Shown: in pieces, positions 1 to 8,349 of the stretch | How positions within the stretch are numbered: position 1 is the stretch's first letter | How the letters are laid out: every line of letters starts with the position of its first letter | Assembly (NCBI RefSeq): GCF_030515985.1 | Contig: NZ_CP100376.1 | Location: 2,093,034 to 2,118,459, forward strand | DNA length: 25,426 nt | Source: Corynebacterium accolens | GTDB lineage: Bacteria > Actinomycetota > Actinomycetes > Mycobacteriales > Mycobacteriaceae | Direction: 5' to 3' | Made by a program: the position numbers and the translations under genes | The notes under the pieces: generated by a model | Seen by the model: only the letters and a program-made list of their open reading frames with translations | Database searches by the model: none | Told to the model about the DNA's origin: nothing

Positions 1-141
1 TGCGTCATGGCGGCGTTTTGGCTGTTTCATAACAGGGAAGATAAGCGCGGGCCCATCATCTTGGGCGTCCTTGCCATTGTTTTTCTGACCATCATCCCTG
101 CGACGTGTGCTATCTTTTTTGCCGCCACCACGACGGGATAG
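1..141 (+). CDS. C-terminal end of a small membrane protein (5' partial)
   Basis: An open frame enters from the left edge and stops at TAG 139-141, giving 46 residues. The visible part is a basic stretch (residues HNREDKRG) followed by one hydrophobic segment of about 25 residues starting at GPIILGVLAIVF, then a short Thr/Ala tail. This looks like the last transmembrane helix of a small membrane protein, or a whole single-span protein if the ATG at position 7 is the start. Corynebacterial genomes commonly carry small membrane or secreted proteins upstream of rpsF. No family could be recognised, and the true start lies at or beyond the window edge. Confidence 0.5.
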   Translation, partial: CVMAAFWLFHNREDKRGPIILGVLAIVFLTIIPATCAIFFAATTTG

Positions 142-203
142 ATTTCTTTTCGCCGGTCATATGCGGTACTGTGGTGGGGTTGCTTGACGCAACGTACCCT
201 CCT

Positions 204-228
204 GCTGCATCCGCAAAGGTGATGCAGC
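204..228 (+). promoter_or_regulatory. Hairpin in the rpsF 5' leader, possible S6:S18 site
   Basis: GCTGCATC (204-211) and GATGCAGC (221-228) form a perfect 8-bp stem with a 9-nt loop, followed at once by CG, so that a CCG triplet sits at the 3' base of the stem, about 35 nt before the rpsF start. The known S6:S18 autoregulatory motif of rpsF leaders is a stem with a conserved CCG. The resemblance is by eye only. Confidence 0.35.
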
Positions 229-263
229 CGAAAACGACTAGACCATAGGAGGTGATGAGGTCC

Positions 264-554
264 GTGCGTCACTACGAAGTCATGATCATTCTGGATCCTA
301 ATCAGGATGAGCGCACCGTAACCCCGTCCCTAGATAAGTACCTCGACATCGTCCGCAAGGACGGCGGCAAGGTTGAGAACCTCGATGTATGGGGCAAGCG
401 TCGCCTTGCATACCCCATCGAGAAGAAGGAAGAGGGCATTTACGCCGTCGTTAACCTGGAGTGCGAGCACCCTTCGGTTTCCGAGCTCGACCGCCGCCTG
501 AACCTGAACGACACCATCCTGCGTACCAAGGTTCTGCGCACCGACAGCAAGTAG
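264..554 (+). CDS. rpsF: 30S ribosomal protein S6
   Basis: Component of the 30S subunit platform, where it binds 16S rRNA as a heterodimer with S18. The 96-residue product starts [12 protein letters not shown] and contains the S6 core ([16 protein letters not shown], residues about 37-52). The GTG at 264 is chosen because an exact anti-Shine-Dalgarno match AGGAGGTGAT (247-256) sits 7 nt upstream. In-frame GTG 252 and ATG 255 overlap that site and would add non-family residues. Length matches the usual 95-100 residues. It is the first gene of rpsF-ssb-rplI. rpsR, which lies between ssb and rplI in many bacteria, is absent here and is found at 20919. Confidence 0.97.
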   Translation: MRHYEVMIILDPNQDERTVTPSLDKYLDIVRKDGGKVENLDVWGKRRLAYPIEKKEEGIYAVVNLECEHPSVSELDRRLNLNDTILRTKVLRTDSK

Positions 555-603
555 CGGATACTGGGATCAGGCACAATCCACGTAACCGATAAGGAGTAAA
601 GAC

Positions 604-1161
604 ATGGCACAGGGAGATACCAATATTACGGTGGTGGGCAACATGGTTGCTGACCCCGAGCTTCGCTTCACCCCAGCGGGTGCGGCGGTAGCTAACTTCC
701 GCGTCGCCTCCACGCCTCGTCGCTATAATTCGCAGACGAACCAGTGGGAAGACGGCGAAGCTATGTTCCTGACCTGCAACGTATGGCGCCAGGCGGCGGA
801 GAACGTCGCCGAGACCCTGAGCAAGGGCATGCGCATCATCGTTACCGGCCGCTTGAAGCAGCGTTCCTTCCAGACCCGCGAGGGTGAAAACCGCACTGTA
901 TTTGAGATCGACGTCGATGAGGTCGGTCCGTCGCTCCGCTACGCCACCGCACAGGTAAACCGCAATCCCCGTGAGGGCGGCGGCAACTATGGTGGCGGCC
1001 AGCAGCAGCGCTCGAATAACAATAATCAGGGCGGCTTTGGAGGACAGCAACAGCAACAGCAGCAGTCGCAGCAGCAGAACCAGGCTCCTGCAGAGGATCC
1101 GTGGAACTCCGCACCGCCCGCTGGCGGCTTCGGAGGCGCTGATTCTGAACCCCCGTTCTAA
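604..1161 (+). CDS. ssb: Single-stranded DNA-binding protein
   Basis: Binds single-stranded DNA during replication, repair and recombination as a tetramer and recruits partners through its C-terminal tip. The 185-residue protein has an N-terminal OB fold (residues 1 to about 115, beginning [14 protein letters not shown]). A flexible Gly/Asn/Gln-rich linker with two Gln runs follows (encoded around 1000-1085), and then the acidic tip DSEPPF, the canonical partner-docking peptide. AAGGAG at 591-596 lies 7 nt before the ATG. It sits 49 nt after rpsF and 48 nt before rplI, consistent with one transcript. The CAG-rich linker could be length-variable between strains. Confidence 0.97.
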   Translation: MAQGDTNITVVGNMVADPELRFTPAGAAVANFRVASTPRRYNSQTNQWEDGEAMFLTCNVWRQAAENVAETLSKGMRIIVTGRLKQRSFQTREGENRTVFEIDVDEVGPSLRYATAQVNRNPREGGGNYGGGQQQRSNNNNQGGFGGQQQQQQQSQQQNQAPAEDPWNSAPPAGGFGGADSEPPF

Positions 1162-1209
1162 GTCTGTCACCCGCAACTATTCAACTAACTCAATTGAAAG
1201 GCAGGGATC

Positions 1210-1662
1210 ATGAAGCTGATCCTCACCGCTGCCGTTGAGAACCTCGGCGCCGCTGGCGAAATTGTTGAGGTTAAGGACGGCTACGGACGTAATTACCTGC
1301 TTCCCCGCGGCTTGGCTATCGTGGCTTCCCGCGGCGCTGAGAAGCAGATTGAGGGCATCAAGCGCGCCCAGGAAGCTCGCGAAATTCGCGACCTGGACCA
1401 CGCACGCGAGGTCCGCAACCAGCTTGAGCAGCTGACGAACGTTGAGGTCAAGGTTAAGACCTCCACTTCCGGCAAGCTCTTCGGTTCCGTTACCGCAGAA
1501 GACATTGTCAAGGCCGTCTCCAAGGCCGGTGGCCCTAACTTGGATAAGCGTATCGTTGATATGCCCAAGGGCCTGGTCAAGAAGACCGGCAACTACCAGG
1601 TCGAGCTGAAGCTGCATGCTGACGTGCTCGGCAAGGTGAACTTCTCGGTCGTCGCTGCCTAA
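1210..1662 (+). CDS. rplI: 50S ribosomal protein L9
   Basis: Large-subunit protein at the base of the L1 stalk. The 150-residue product shows the two-lobed L9 pattern. The N-terminal lobe ([20 protein letters not shown], residues 1-20, then [13 protein letters not shown]) is joined by a long charged helix (residues about 45-75) to a C-terminal lobe containing [12 protein letters not shown] and ending in a short hydrophobic strand. Length is typical. It is the last gene of the rpsF operon and is followed by a strong Rho-independent terminator at 1707-1756. Confidence 0.97.
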   Translation: MKLILTAAVENLGAAGEIVEVKDGYGRNYLLPRGLAIVASRGAEKQIEGIKRAQEAREIRDLDHAREVRNQLEQLTNVEVKVKTSTSGKLFGSVTAEDIVKAVSKAGGPNLDKRIVDMPKGLVKKTGNYQVELKLHADVLGKVNFSVVAA

Positions 1663-1706
1663 GCAGCGCTCGACGGTCCACAGACCCAAAGACAACAGCA
1701 CGGCTT

Positions 1707-1756
1707 AAGGCCCCAAGAATTCTCTATGTGAGGTGGAGAATTCCTGGGGCCTTTTG
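1707..1756 (+). terminator. Rho-independent terminator of rpsF-ssb-rplI
   Basis: AAGGCCCC (1707-1714) pairs with GGGGCCTT (1746-1753). The stem continues through AAGAATTCTC against GAGAATTCCT with a single mismatch, giving about 18 bp, and is followed by a short T run (CTTTTG). It closes the operon 45 nt after rplI. Confidence 0.9.
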
Positions 1757-1771
1757 CCTACCCAATTGGCC

Positions 1772-1800
1772 TGTGGATAACTGTGAAAATCTGTGGATGA
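1772..1800 (-). promoter_or_regulatory. DnaA box plus near-consensus box
   Basis: TGTGGATAA at 1772-1780 is the exact complement of the DnaA box TTATCCACA. TGTGGATGA at 1792-1800 differs at one position. The two are spaced 20 bp apart, roughly two helical turns, on the same strand. Confidence 0.6.
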
Positions 1801-1846
1801 ATGTGGAATTCAGGGTTCGGGGACACCACGATTTTGTCACGACTTT

Positions 1847-1921
1847 ACCGCTGGTCACGGCCTATTTTCCGCTACGCTGTGGGAATTTTCACACTAGCAA
1901 ATAACAGCTCTGACCAGCGGT
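1847..1921. repeat. 11-bp perfect inverted repeat in the dnaB upstream region
   Basis: ACCGCTGGTCA (1847-1857) and TGACCAGCGGT (1911-1921) are exact inverted copies separated by 53 bp. The spacer contains an imperfect dyad TGTGGGAATTTTCACA (1878-1893). There is no T run after either arm, so this does not look like a terminator. It lies between the DnaA boxes and may be a two-site operator or a looped structure. Confidence 0.55.
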
Positions 1922-1952
1922 TATTATCGCTGCAGGTCAGGGCGGTGTTGAG

Positions 1953-1961
1953 TTATCCACA
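1953..1961 (+). promoter_or_regulatory. DnaA box (TTATCCACA)
   Basis: Exact match to the strict DnaA box TTATCCACA, in the opposite orientation to the other two perfect boxes in this spacer. It lies 171 bp before the dnaB start. Confidence 0.6.
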
Positions 1962-2020
1962 CCCGTGACCTCGGTAAATGAAATGCAAGGATCGGCCTAC
2001 CAGGTAATTCCACAAGACCC

Positions 2021-2029
2021 TGTGGATAA
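2021..2029 (-). promoter_or_regulatory. DnaA box (TGTGGATAA)
   Basis: Exact DnaA box on the minus strand, 60 bp from the box at 1953 and 95 bp before the dnaB start, so it could overlap the dnaB promoter or leader. Confidence 0.6.
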
Positions 2030-2124
2030 CTGTGGGAGTTATACCCAGGCGGGTAGTGTCCGGGCGCTCGTCTACACTTGGACAGCGTTACACAAGGTCG
2101 CTTCACGGACACCAAGGGGGACAC

Positions 2125-3558
2125 ATGACCAACGCGAGCTTTGATGATGAACAGCTTCCACCGGAACCGCCTGCGCCGGATAACGCCGTAGCGCGCCGGC
2201 CGCGGTATCAACAGGACCAACCGCAGCGCTACGAGGAGTATCGTCAGCCGCCATCGGACCGGGAAGCCGAGCAGGGCGTATTGGGTGCAATGCTGCTTAG
2301 CCCCAATACGGTCATGGAGGTTATTGAAGAGCTCGAACCCGATGACTTTTATTATCCGGCCCACGCGCTAATTTATGGCGCGATGCTGGACCTTTATGCA
2401 GCGGGCCAAGACATTGACCCGCTTATCCTTTCCTCGCGGTTGGATAGGTTCAATAACCTTGAGCGCGTTGGCGGCGCACCCTATTTGCACACGCTTTTGG
2501 CTACGGTTCCTACCGCTGCCAACGCCCGCTATTACGCGGAAATCGTGGCGGAAAAGGCCGTCTTGCGCCGGCTAGTGGATGCCGGTACGCGCGTGGTCCA
2601 ATTGGGCTTTTCGGGCACGGAGGATGCTGAGATCGAATCGGTGATCGACCGGGCCCAGCAGGAAGTTTTTGCCATCGCCCAGCGCAAAACCGCTGAGGAC
2701 TACCGCGTGCTGGGGGATCTGATTGACCCGACCATTGATGAGTTGGCGGCGCTGCAGCAGGCCGGCGGCGTTGAATTGGGTGTGCCCACAGGGTTTATTG
2801 ACTTGGATAAGCTCACCAACGGTTTGCACGCAGGCCAGATGATCATCGTGGCCGCGCGACCCGGTGTGGGTAAGTCCACGCTGGCGATGGACTTCATTCG
2901 CTCGTGCTCGCTGCAGCACGGCAAGTCCTCCGTCATCTTCTCCTTGGAAATGTCCGCCTCAGAGATCGTTATGCGCCTGCTCTCCGCGGAATCCGAGGTC
3001 AAGCTTACCGATATGCGCAGTGGCGGGGTGTCCACAGAGGATTGGGCGAAGATCGATGACACGCTTAACCGCGTTCAAGATGCGCCGCTGTTTATCGATG
3101 ATTCCCCGAACCTGACGATGATGGAGATCCGCTCCAAGGCCCGCAGGCTCAAGCAGCAGCATGGCCTCGACCTTATCGTTTTGGACTATCTGCAGCTGAT
3201 GTCCTCGGGCAAAAAGGTAGAGTCACGCCAGCAAGAGGTCTCGGAATTCTCGCGCCAGCTTAAGCTATTGGCCAAGGAGCTTGAGGTGCCGGTGATTGCC
3301 ATTTCGCAGCTGAACCGTGGACCTGAAGCCCGAAACGACAAGAAGCCACAATTGGCTGACCTGCGTGAGTCCGGTTCCTTGGAGCAGGACGCCGATATGG
3401 TGATGCTGCTTTACCGCCCAGACTCGCAGGACCGTGATAACGAGCGCGCCGGTGAAGCGGATATTATCTTGGCCAAGCACCGCGGCGGGCCCATTGACAC
3501 CGTACAGGTGGCCCACCAGCTGCACTACTCCAAGTTCGTCAACATGGCGCACGGATAA
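2125..3558 (+). CDS. dnaB: Replicative DNA helicase DnaB
   Basis: Hexameric 5'-3' helicase that unwinds DNA at the fork and binds primase. The 477-residue protein has a disordered Pro/Gln/Arg-rich start (residues 1-45), the DnaB N-terminal domain (SDREAEQGVLGAMLLSP onward) and the RecA-like ATPase domain. The ATPase has Walker A RPGVGKST (encoded about 2858-2881), a Walker B region LIVLDYLQLM (about 3174-3203) and the downstream ISQLNRGPE and LRESGSLEQDADMV motifs. ATG 2125 follows AGGGGG with suitable spacing. The longer in-frame GTG 2032 has no ribosome binding site and adds unrelated residues. No intein is present, although several actinobacterial dnaB genes carry one. It is monocistronic and convergent with the VanZ-like gene, with 5 bp between them. 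Confidence 0.97.
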   Translation: MTNASFDDEQLPPEPPAPDNAVARRPRYQQDQPQRYEEYRQPPSDREAEQGVLGAMLLSPNTVMEVIEELEPDDFYYPAHALIYGAMLDLYAAGQDIDPLILSSRLDRFNNLERVGGAPYLHTLLATVPTAANARYYAEIVAEKAVLRRLVDAGTRVVQLGFSGTEDAEIESVIDRAQQEVFAIAQRKTAEDYRVLGDLIDPTIDELAALQQAGGVELGVPTGFIDLDKLTNGLHAGQMIIVAARPGVGKSTLAMDFIRSCSLQHGKSSVIFSLEMSASEIVMRLLSAESEVKLTDMRSGGVSTEDWAKIDDTLNRVQDAPLFIDDSPNLTMMEIRSKARRLKQQHGLDLIVLDYLQLMSSGKKVESRQQEVSEFSRQLKLLAKELEVPVIAISQLNRGPEARNDKKPQLADLRESGSLEQDADMVMLLYRPDSQDRDNERAGEADIILAKHRGGPIDTVQVAHQLHYSKFVNMAHG

Positions 3559-3563
3559 AAGAC

Positions 3564-4076
3564 TTATAGGTCCACGACGGCCGCGGGGTCCCCTAACCGG
3601 GGACCCAGAATTACCAGCACGATAAAGACCGCCGCAGCGGCCAGAGAGAGCCACCGCCAAACCGGGAAGAAGCGTTGGCCGCACCAGTAGGCGATCGCTG
3701 CACCGATGAGCGCGCCGAGGGTATTAAAGAGGAGATCGTCGACATCCGTGCGGCCCAGCGCGAAGGCATATTGGGCCGTCTCCAGGGTTAAACTCAGCGC
3801 GAATCCCCAGGCCGTGGATACCTTCACGGAACGGCATAGCGTAAATACTAGGAGCCCGAAGGGGATGAAGAAGGCGGTATTACCGGCGTACTCAAAAATC
3901 GGGGCGAACCAGCTATTGCCAGAGAATTCGTCGAGGGGAACTAAGTGGAGCTCGCGGACGCGTTGATTTTCGGGCTTCCACAGGTAACCGATCTGGAAGA
4001 AGGCCTTCAGGGTAGTCAGCGCTACCATGACGCCGATCCAGGCGCTAAGGGCTAATTTATCGAGCAAGGGCCTCAC
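3564..4076 (-). CDS. VanZ-like membrane protein
   Basis: Small integral membrane protein of the VanZ-like family. VanZ itself gives low-level teicoplanin resistance, but most family members have no assigned role. The 170-residue product has an N-terminal helix, the typical PLDEF turn after it (residues 48-52), FEYAGNTAFFIPFGLLV (about 62-78), and the family-typical ETAQYAFALGRTDVDDLLFNTLGA (about 100-125) before further helices. The start is GTG at 4074-4076, so it overlaps the preceding MFS gene by 20 nt and is probably translationally coupled to it. It is the last gene of the copZ-copA-MFS-vanZ row. Confidence 0.8.
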   Translation of the reverse strand: MRPLLDKLALSAWIGVMVALTTLKAFFQIGYLWKPENQRVRELHLVPLDEFSGNSWFAPIFEYAGNTAFFIPFGLLVFTLCRSVKVSTAWGFALSLTLETAQYAFALGRTDVDDLLFNTLGALIGAAIAYWCGQRFFPVWRWLSLAAAAVFIVLVILGPRLGDPAAVVDL

Positions 4077-5358
4077 CCTTAAGCTCAGGCAAAGTAAATG
4101 CCGCTACGGCGGCGATGGCGAATGCGGCCGCAAATAACACAAAGAGGAATCCAGCTCCGGTCGCCGCGATCAACGGCGGCACAATAAGGGGTGCCACGAT
4201 GGAGGCGATGCGGCCAAACCCCGCCGCGGCACCCGTACCGCGCCCGCGCAGCGCGGTGGGGTAGAGCTCGGGACCGATGGCATACAGGGCACCCCAGGCG
4301 CCGAGGTTGAAGAAGGACAACAGACACCCGGCGATGATGATGAATACCTCGGAGCTTGCGGTGCCGTAGAGCCCGGCGGAGACGGCGGAGCCGACCAAGA
4401 ACACGGCGAGGGTAATCCGCCGGCCCCAGACCTCAATGAGCCAAGCGGCGGTGGCATAGCCCGGCAGCTGCGCCAAGGTAATGATGAGGGTGAAGCTGAA
4501 GGATTTTACGAGCGAGAAACCATCGGCAACCAGCAGGGACGGGATCCAGATGAAGGCGCCGTAATAGGAGAAATTGACGCAAAACCAAATAGTCCACAGC
4601 GCCGCTGTGCGGCGGCGCAGGCCCGGCCCCCAAATGGAGGTCTCGGTGGAGGCGGTGGGTTCCGGGTGGGCATCGTCAAGCGGCTGGCCCGCGGCGGCCT
4701 CTTCGAAGGATGCCACAATCTCTTCGGCCTCCTCGTGGTGGCCCTTGGACTCGAGGAAGCGCACCGATTCCGGCAAGCCCAAGCGCACGTAAACCGAATA
4801 AGCGGCGGGGATGAGACCCACTGCAAACCCCCAGCGCCAGCCGTTTTCGCCGGCGCCGACGATGAAGGTGCCGATGAGCGCGGCGAGGATCCAGCCGAGC
4901 GCCCAGAAGGCCTCGAGGAGGACCACCATGCGCCCGCGGACGCGGCGCGGCGAGAATTCGGAGATGAGAGTGGAGGCGACCGGCAGCTCCGCGCCCAAGC
5001 CCAGCCCAACGATGAAGCGGAAGATGATAAGCATGGTCAGCCCACCGGCCAGGGCGGAGGCACCGGTGGCTAGGCCATAGACCAAGAGGGTGAGGGAGAA
5101 GATGTGGCGGCGGCCGTATTTATCCGCAAGGAGCCCGCCGAATGTCGCGCCCAGAGCCATGCCGAGGAAGCCAACAGAGGCGAGCCAGGAGGTTTGGGTG
5201 CTGCTCAAATCCCAATGCACGGCCAGGGCGGCCATGATGAAGGAAATGAGCCCCACATCCATAGCATCGAGCGCCCACCCTAGGCCGGAGCCTAGGAGTA
5301 GGCGCTTGTGTTTGCTGGTGACCGGGAGCCGGTCTAATCGTTCATTGCGGCTGAGCAT
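4057..5358 (-). CDS. MFS transporter, sugar/aromatic-acid porter type
   Basis: Twelve-helix major facilitator superfamily permease of 433 residues. The loop 2-3 signature LADKYGRRH (about residues 78-86), the PESVRFLESKGHHEEA segment that enters the central loop, and the repeat motif EVWGRRIT are typical of the sugar porter/NiaP/aromatic acid:H+ symporter branch. The substrate cannot be told from sequence; a carboxylate or niacin-like solute is as likely as a sugar. Its ATG lies 3 nt after the copA stop codon, so it is transcribed with the copper genes, although nothing in the protein points to metal transport. Confidence 0.85.
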   Translation of the reverse strand: MLSRNERLDRLPVTSKHKRLLLGSGLGWALDAMDVGLISFIMAALAVHWDLSSTQTSWLASVGFLGMALGATFGGLLADKYGRRHIFSLTLLVYGLATGASALAGGLTMLIIFRFIVGLGLGAELPVASTLISEFSPRRVRGRMVVLLEAFWALGWILAALIGTFIVGAGENGWRWGFAVGLIPAAYSVYVRLGLPESVRFLESKGHHEEAEEIVASFEEAAAGQPLDDAHPEPTASTETSIWGPGLRRRTAALWTIWFCVNFSYYGAFIWIPSLLVADGFSLVKSFSFTLIITLAQLPGYATAAWLIEVWGRRITLAVFLVGSAVSAGLYGTASSEVFIIIAGCLLSFFNLGAWGALYAIGPELYPTALRGRGTGAAAGFGRIASIVAPLIVPPLIAATGAGFLFVLFAAAFAIAAVAAFTLPELKGEALAR

Positions 5359-5361
5359 GCG

Positions 5362-7557
5362 CTAATCATAGCGCTGGCTAGAAAATTTCCGGAGACGCAG
5401 GGAATTGGATACGACGAATACGGAACTCAATGCCATGGCGATGCCTGCAAATAGCGGGTTGAGCAGGCCAAAGGCCGCCACGGGGATGAGAATAATATTA
5501 TAGGCAAAGGCCCAGAACAGGTTGCCCTTAATGATCTGCAGCGTGCGGCGGGACAGGCGAATGGCATCGGCGGCAGACCGCAGGTCCCCATTCATCAAGG
5601 TGATATCGGAGGCCTCGATGGCAACGTCGGTCCCGGCGCCCATCGCCAAGCCAAGGTCCGCTTGGGCAAGGGCCGCGGCATCGTTGACGCCGTCACCAAC
5701 CATCGCCACATTGTGCCCCTCGGACTGCAGCTTCTTGATGACGTCGACCTTTTCCTCCGGAACCACGCCGGCCGTGACCTCGGTGATGCCAACTTCCTCT
5801 GCCACGCGCTTGGCCGCGCCCTCGTTATCGCCGGTCAGCAGGTGCGGGGTCAGGCCCAGCTTCTTCATCTGCTGGACGGCCTCAGCGGAGGTGGGTTTGA
5901 CGGTGTCGCGGACCTCAATGAGCCCAGCGAGCTCATCGTCGAGGTACACCGCCACCGGGGTAGCACCCGCGGCCTCGGCCTCGCGGAAGGCATCAGCGTA
6001 TTGGCCTAGGTCTCCACGCGGCTTGCCGACGCCCACGCGCACCCCATCCACCGTTGCTTCCACGCCAGCGGTGCTGGTGGAAAAGTCGGTGCCGGGCTCT
6101 ACGTCGCGCTCACGGGCAATCGCCTGGGCGATGGGGTGCTCGGAGTTTCGCTCGACGGCTGCGGCGTATTCGAGGACATTGCCATGCACGGCCGTAACGG
6201 ACATTTCACCGGCGGTCACCGTGCCGGTCTTATCCATCACGATGGTATCGACCTGCTTGGTGGACTCGAGGATCTCCGGGCCCTTAATGAGCAAGCCCAG
6301 CTGGGCACCGCGCCCCGTGCCGACCAAGATGGCGGTTGGGGTGGCAAGGCCCAGCGCGCAAGGGCAGGCGATGATCAACACTGAGACAGCGGCGATAAAC
6401 GCCGGCGCCACGCCGCCAAAGATGAGGTGTACCAGCAGCGTGAGGACGGAAATCCCGATCACTACCGGAACGAAGACCTGCGCGATGCGGTCCACCAAGC
6501 GCTGCACGGGGGCCTTTGAGGCCTGCGCGTTGGTGACCAAGGTGGCCATTTGGGAAAGGACCGTGTCCTCGCCCACCTGGGTGGCCTTGACCTCCAACTT
6601 GCCGGAAGCGTTAATGGTGGCGCCGGTAACGGTATCGCCCACGCCCACCTCTTCCGGGACGGATTCACCGGTGATCATGGAGGCATCCACGGCGGAATTG
6701 CCGGAGACGACCTCACCATCGGTGGCAACCTTTTCGCCCGGGCGCACAACGAAGACATCGCCCACCTGCAATTGGGAGATGGGGATGCGCTTTTCCTTGC
6801 CATCCCGCAGCACGGAGGCTTCCTTCGCACCCATGGACAGCAGGGTGCGCAGCGCCTCGGACGATTGTCCCTTGGCCTTGACCTCGAACCAGCGGCCGAG
6901 GAGCAGGAAGGTAATGACCATTCCCACGGACTCAAAGTAGATATGGTCCATCTCGGCCGAGCTGGAGGACCACGACATGCTCATGGTCATGCCGGGCTCG
7001 CCGGCGTTGCCAAAGAATAGCGCGTACAGGGACCACAGGTATGCGGCCGAAGTGCCCATGGAAATTAAGGTATCCATGGTGAACGAGCCGTGCTTCAGGT
7101 TGGTCCACGTAGCGGAGTGGAAGGGGGCGCCACCAAAGATGAAGACGACGGTGGCCAGCATGGCGCAGGCCCACTGCCAGTTCTGGAACTGCAGGGCAGG
7201 CACCATGGAGACGACCATGATGGGAGCAGACAATACCGCGGAGATGATGGTGCGCCGCAGCAGGCTCTGCTGTTCTTCAGCGCGGGCATCATCAACCGGC
7301 GTGCCTTCTGCGTCTGCGTCCCCGCCCTGGTCGGCGTCATCACTGCCAGACATATCGAAGGCGCTGTATCCTGCACCTTCCACGACTTTGATCAGATCCG
7401 CGGCCGTGGACGTTTCTGGATCGAACTCAATAGAGGCGGATTCGGTGGCAAAGTTAACGCTCGCCTCCACGCCGTCTACCTTGTTGAGCTTGCGTTCTAC
7501 CCGGGAAGAGCAGGACGTGCAAGTCATGCCCGAGACCCCGAGATCAACGTGTGACAT
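5362..7557 (-). CDS. copA: Copper-exporting P1B-type ATPase
   Basis: Pumps Cu(I) out of the cytoplasm at the cost of ATP. The 731-residue protein has one N-terminal heavy-metal-associated domain with GMTCTSC (Cys13, Cys16), an acidic linker (about 70-95), and eight predicted helices with the metal-site motif CPC in [14 protein letters not shown] (near 385). It also has the TGES actuator motif, the phosphorylated Asp in DKTGT (near 430), the HP motif in SEHPIAQAI and the hinge [16 protein letters not shown]. The CPC motif and the chaperone gene upstream indicate Cu(I)/Ag(I) rather than Zn/Cd. It begins 9 nt after copZ. The loop before helix 4 carries Met-rich GMTMSMSW, which could bind copper outside the membrane. 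Confidence 0.95.
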   Translation of the reverse strand: MSHVDLGVSGMTCTSCSSRVERKLNKVDGVEASVNFATESASIEFDPETSTAADLIKVVEGAGYSAFDMSGSDDADQGGDADAEGTPVDDARAEEQQSLLRRTIISAVLSAPIMVVSMVPALQFQNWQWACAMLATVVFIFGGAPFHSATWTNLKHGSFTMDTLISMGTSAAYLWSLYALFFGNAGEPGMTMSMSWSSSSAEMDHIYFESVGMVITFLLLGRWFEVKAKGQSSEALRTLLSMGAKEASVLRDGKEKRIPISQLQVGDVFVVRPGEKVATDGEVVSGNSAVDASMITGESVPEEVGVGDTVTGATINASGKLEVKATQVGEDTVLSQMATLVTNAQASKAPVQRLVDRIAQVFVPVVIGISVLTLLVHLIFGGVAPAFIAAVSVLIIACPCALGLATPTAILVGTGRGAQLGLLIKGPEILESTKQVDTIVMDKTGTVTAGEMSVTAVHGNVLEYAAAVERNSEHPIAQAIARERDVEPGTDFSTSTAGVEATVDGVRVGVGKPRGDLGQYADAFREAEAAGATPVAVYLDDELAGLIEVRDTVKPTSAEAVQQMKKLGLTPHLLTGDNEGAAKRVAEEVGITEVTAGVVPEEKVDVIKKLQSEGHNVAMVGDGVNDAAALAQADLGLAMGAGTDVAIEASDITLMNGDLRSAADAIRLSRRTLQIIKGNLFWAFAYNIILIPVAAFGLLNPLFAGIAMALSSVFVVSNSLRLRKFSSQRYD

Positions 7558-7566
7558 AGTATTCGC

Positions 7567-7767
7567 CTACTTAAGGGTGTATCCGGCTTCGGCTACGGCA
7601 GCTGCTACTTGCTCATCGGTGAAATCGCTACCGGAAACAGACACAGCGCCAGTGGTGTGGTCTGCAGAAACTTCCTCAACACCGGCGATTTCGCCTACCT
7701 CTTCGCGGATGGACATTTCGCAGTGTCCGCAGCTCATTCCTTCTACGGTGTAGTTCTTCGTTGCCAT
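7567..7767 (-). CDS. copZ: Copper chaperone CopZ
   Basis: Small cytoplasmic heavy-metal-associated domain protein that carries Cu(I) to CopA. The 66-residue product contains the binding motif GMSCGHC (about residues 10-16) in a beta-alpha-beta-beta-alpha-beta pattern. The start is the ATG at 7765-7767: AAAGGA lies 8 nt before it and would directly abut the in-frame ATG 9 nt upstream. First gene of the copper operon. A CsoR-type palindrome lies about 40 bp upstream. Confidence 0.92.
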   Translation of the reverse strand: MATKNYTVEGMSCGHCEMSIREEVGEIAGVEEVSADHTTGAVSVSGSDFTDEQVAAAVAEAGYTLK

Positions 7768-7805
7768 GACTATCATCCTTTCTCGATTGCTTATGTCTCC
7801 ATGTT

Positions 7806-7822
7806 ATACCCCCTCGGGGTAT
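7806..7822. promoter_or_regulatory. CsoR-type copper operator
   Basis: ATACCCC (7806-7812) and GGGGTAT (7816-7822) form a perfect 7-bp palindrome around CTC. Known CsoR operators are GC-centred palindromes of the form ATACCCC...GGGGTAT. The site lies between copZ (minus) and the thioredoxin gene (plus) and most likely controls copZ-copA. No csoR gene is in the window. Confidence 0.7.
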
Positions 7823-7886
7823 CTAGCAAGGAAGAGATTTAGGTACGGTGGGGAATAAACCACAATGTAAAGGAGTTACAACGAGT

Positions 7887-8258
7887 ATGGCTACTATCGA
7901 CGTCACTGAAGAGAACTTTGAACAGACCGTAACCGGCGAAGGCATTACGCTTGTCGATGCCTGGGCGGACTGGTGCGGCCCATGTAAGCGCTTTGCCCCT
8001 GTCTACGAGAAGGCATCCGAGGAGCACACCGATGCTACCTTTGCCAAGCTGGACACCGAGGCAAACCAGGGCCTTGCTTCCGCGCTGCAGATTCAGTCCA
8101 TTCCTACCCTGATGATCTTTCGCGATGGCATCCTCGTATTCCGCGAGGCCGGCGCACTGCCGCCCGCAGCGTTGGAGGATCTGCTCAAGCAGGTTAAGGA
8201 CCTTGATATGGCTGACGTTCGCCGCCAGGTTGAAGAGCAGAACGCACAGCAGGCATAG
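7887..8258 (+). CDS. trxA: Thioredoxin
   Basis: Cytoplasmic protein-disulfide reductase of 123 residues. The active site WADWCGPCKRFAPVY (about residues 25-39) has the classical WCGPC centre. The second half has SIPTLMIF with the conserved cis-proline and the glycine-containing turn FREAGALPP. ATG 7887 follows AAAGGAG (7869-7875). The C-terminus is about 15 residues longer than E. coli thioredoxin and ends in a Gln/Glu-rich helix. It is transcribed alone, divergent from copZ, and ends at the terminator 8284-8330. It may be one of several thioredoxins in this genome, so the symbol is a family-level call. Confidence 0.9.
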   Translation: MATIDVTEENFEQTVTGEGITLVDAWADWCGPCKRFAPVYEKASEEHTDATFAKLDTEANQGLASALQIQSIPTLMIFRDGILVFREAGALPPAALEDLLKQVKDLDMADVRRQVEEQNAQQA

Positions 8259-8283
8259 AATCTGAATTTTCAGAGCTTCCACG

Positions 8284-8330
8284 GCGCTTTCTGGTGAGTA
8301 TCGCTAAACTCGCTAGAAAGCGTCTTTTTT
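8284..8330 (+). terminator. Rho-independent terminator after thioredoxin
   Basis: CGCTTTCT (8285-8292) pairs with AGAAAGCG (8315-8322), extended inward by G-T/G-C pairs, and is followed by TCTTTTTT. It separates the thioredoxin gene from the PspA-family gene. Confidence 0.85.
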
Positions 8331-8349
8331 ATGACCAAAGGAGATAGTG

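Noticed and set aside
1003..1085. Gln-codon run in ssb as a mobile or phase-variable repeat
   Set aside because: Mixed CAG/CAA codons encode the normal flexible linker of actinobacterial SSB; not a pure tandem repeat.
451..1176. Long minus-strand open frame over rpsF and ssb (241 codons)
   Set aside because: It is a shadow of the GC-rich ssb codon pattern; leucine- and arginine-rich translation with no domain, while the plus strand encodes certain genes.
1757..2124. Chromosomal origin of replication at the DnaA-box cluster
   Set aside because: Only three perfect boxes, no clear AT-rich unwinding region and no dnaA or dnaN nearby; a regulatory role is more likely.
3586..3606. Perfect 8-bp hairpin GGGTCCCC/GGGGACCC near the dnaB-vanZ boundary
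   Set aside because: It lies inside the vanZ coding end and lacks a T run on either strand, so a terminator call is not supported.
5522..6940. 472-codon plus-strand open frame inside copA
   Set aside because: Ser/Thr/Ala/Pro-rich antisense shadow of the copper ATPase; no ribosome binding site or recognisable domain.
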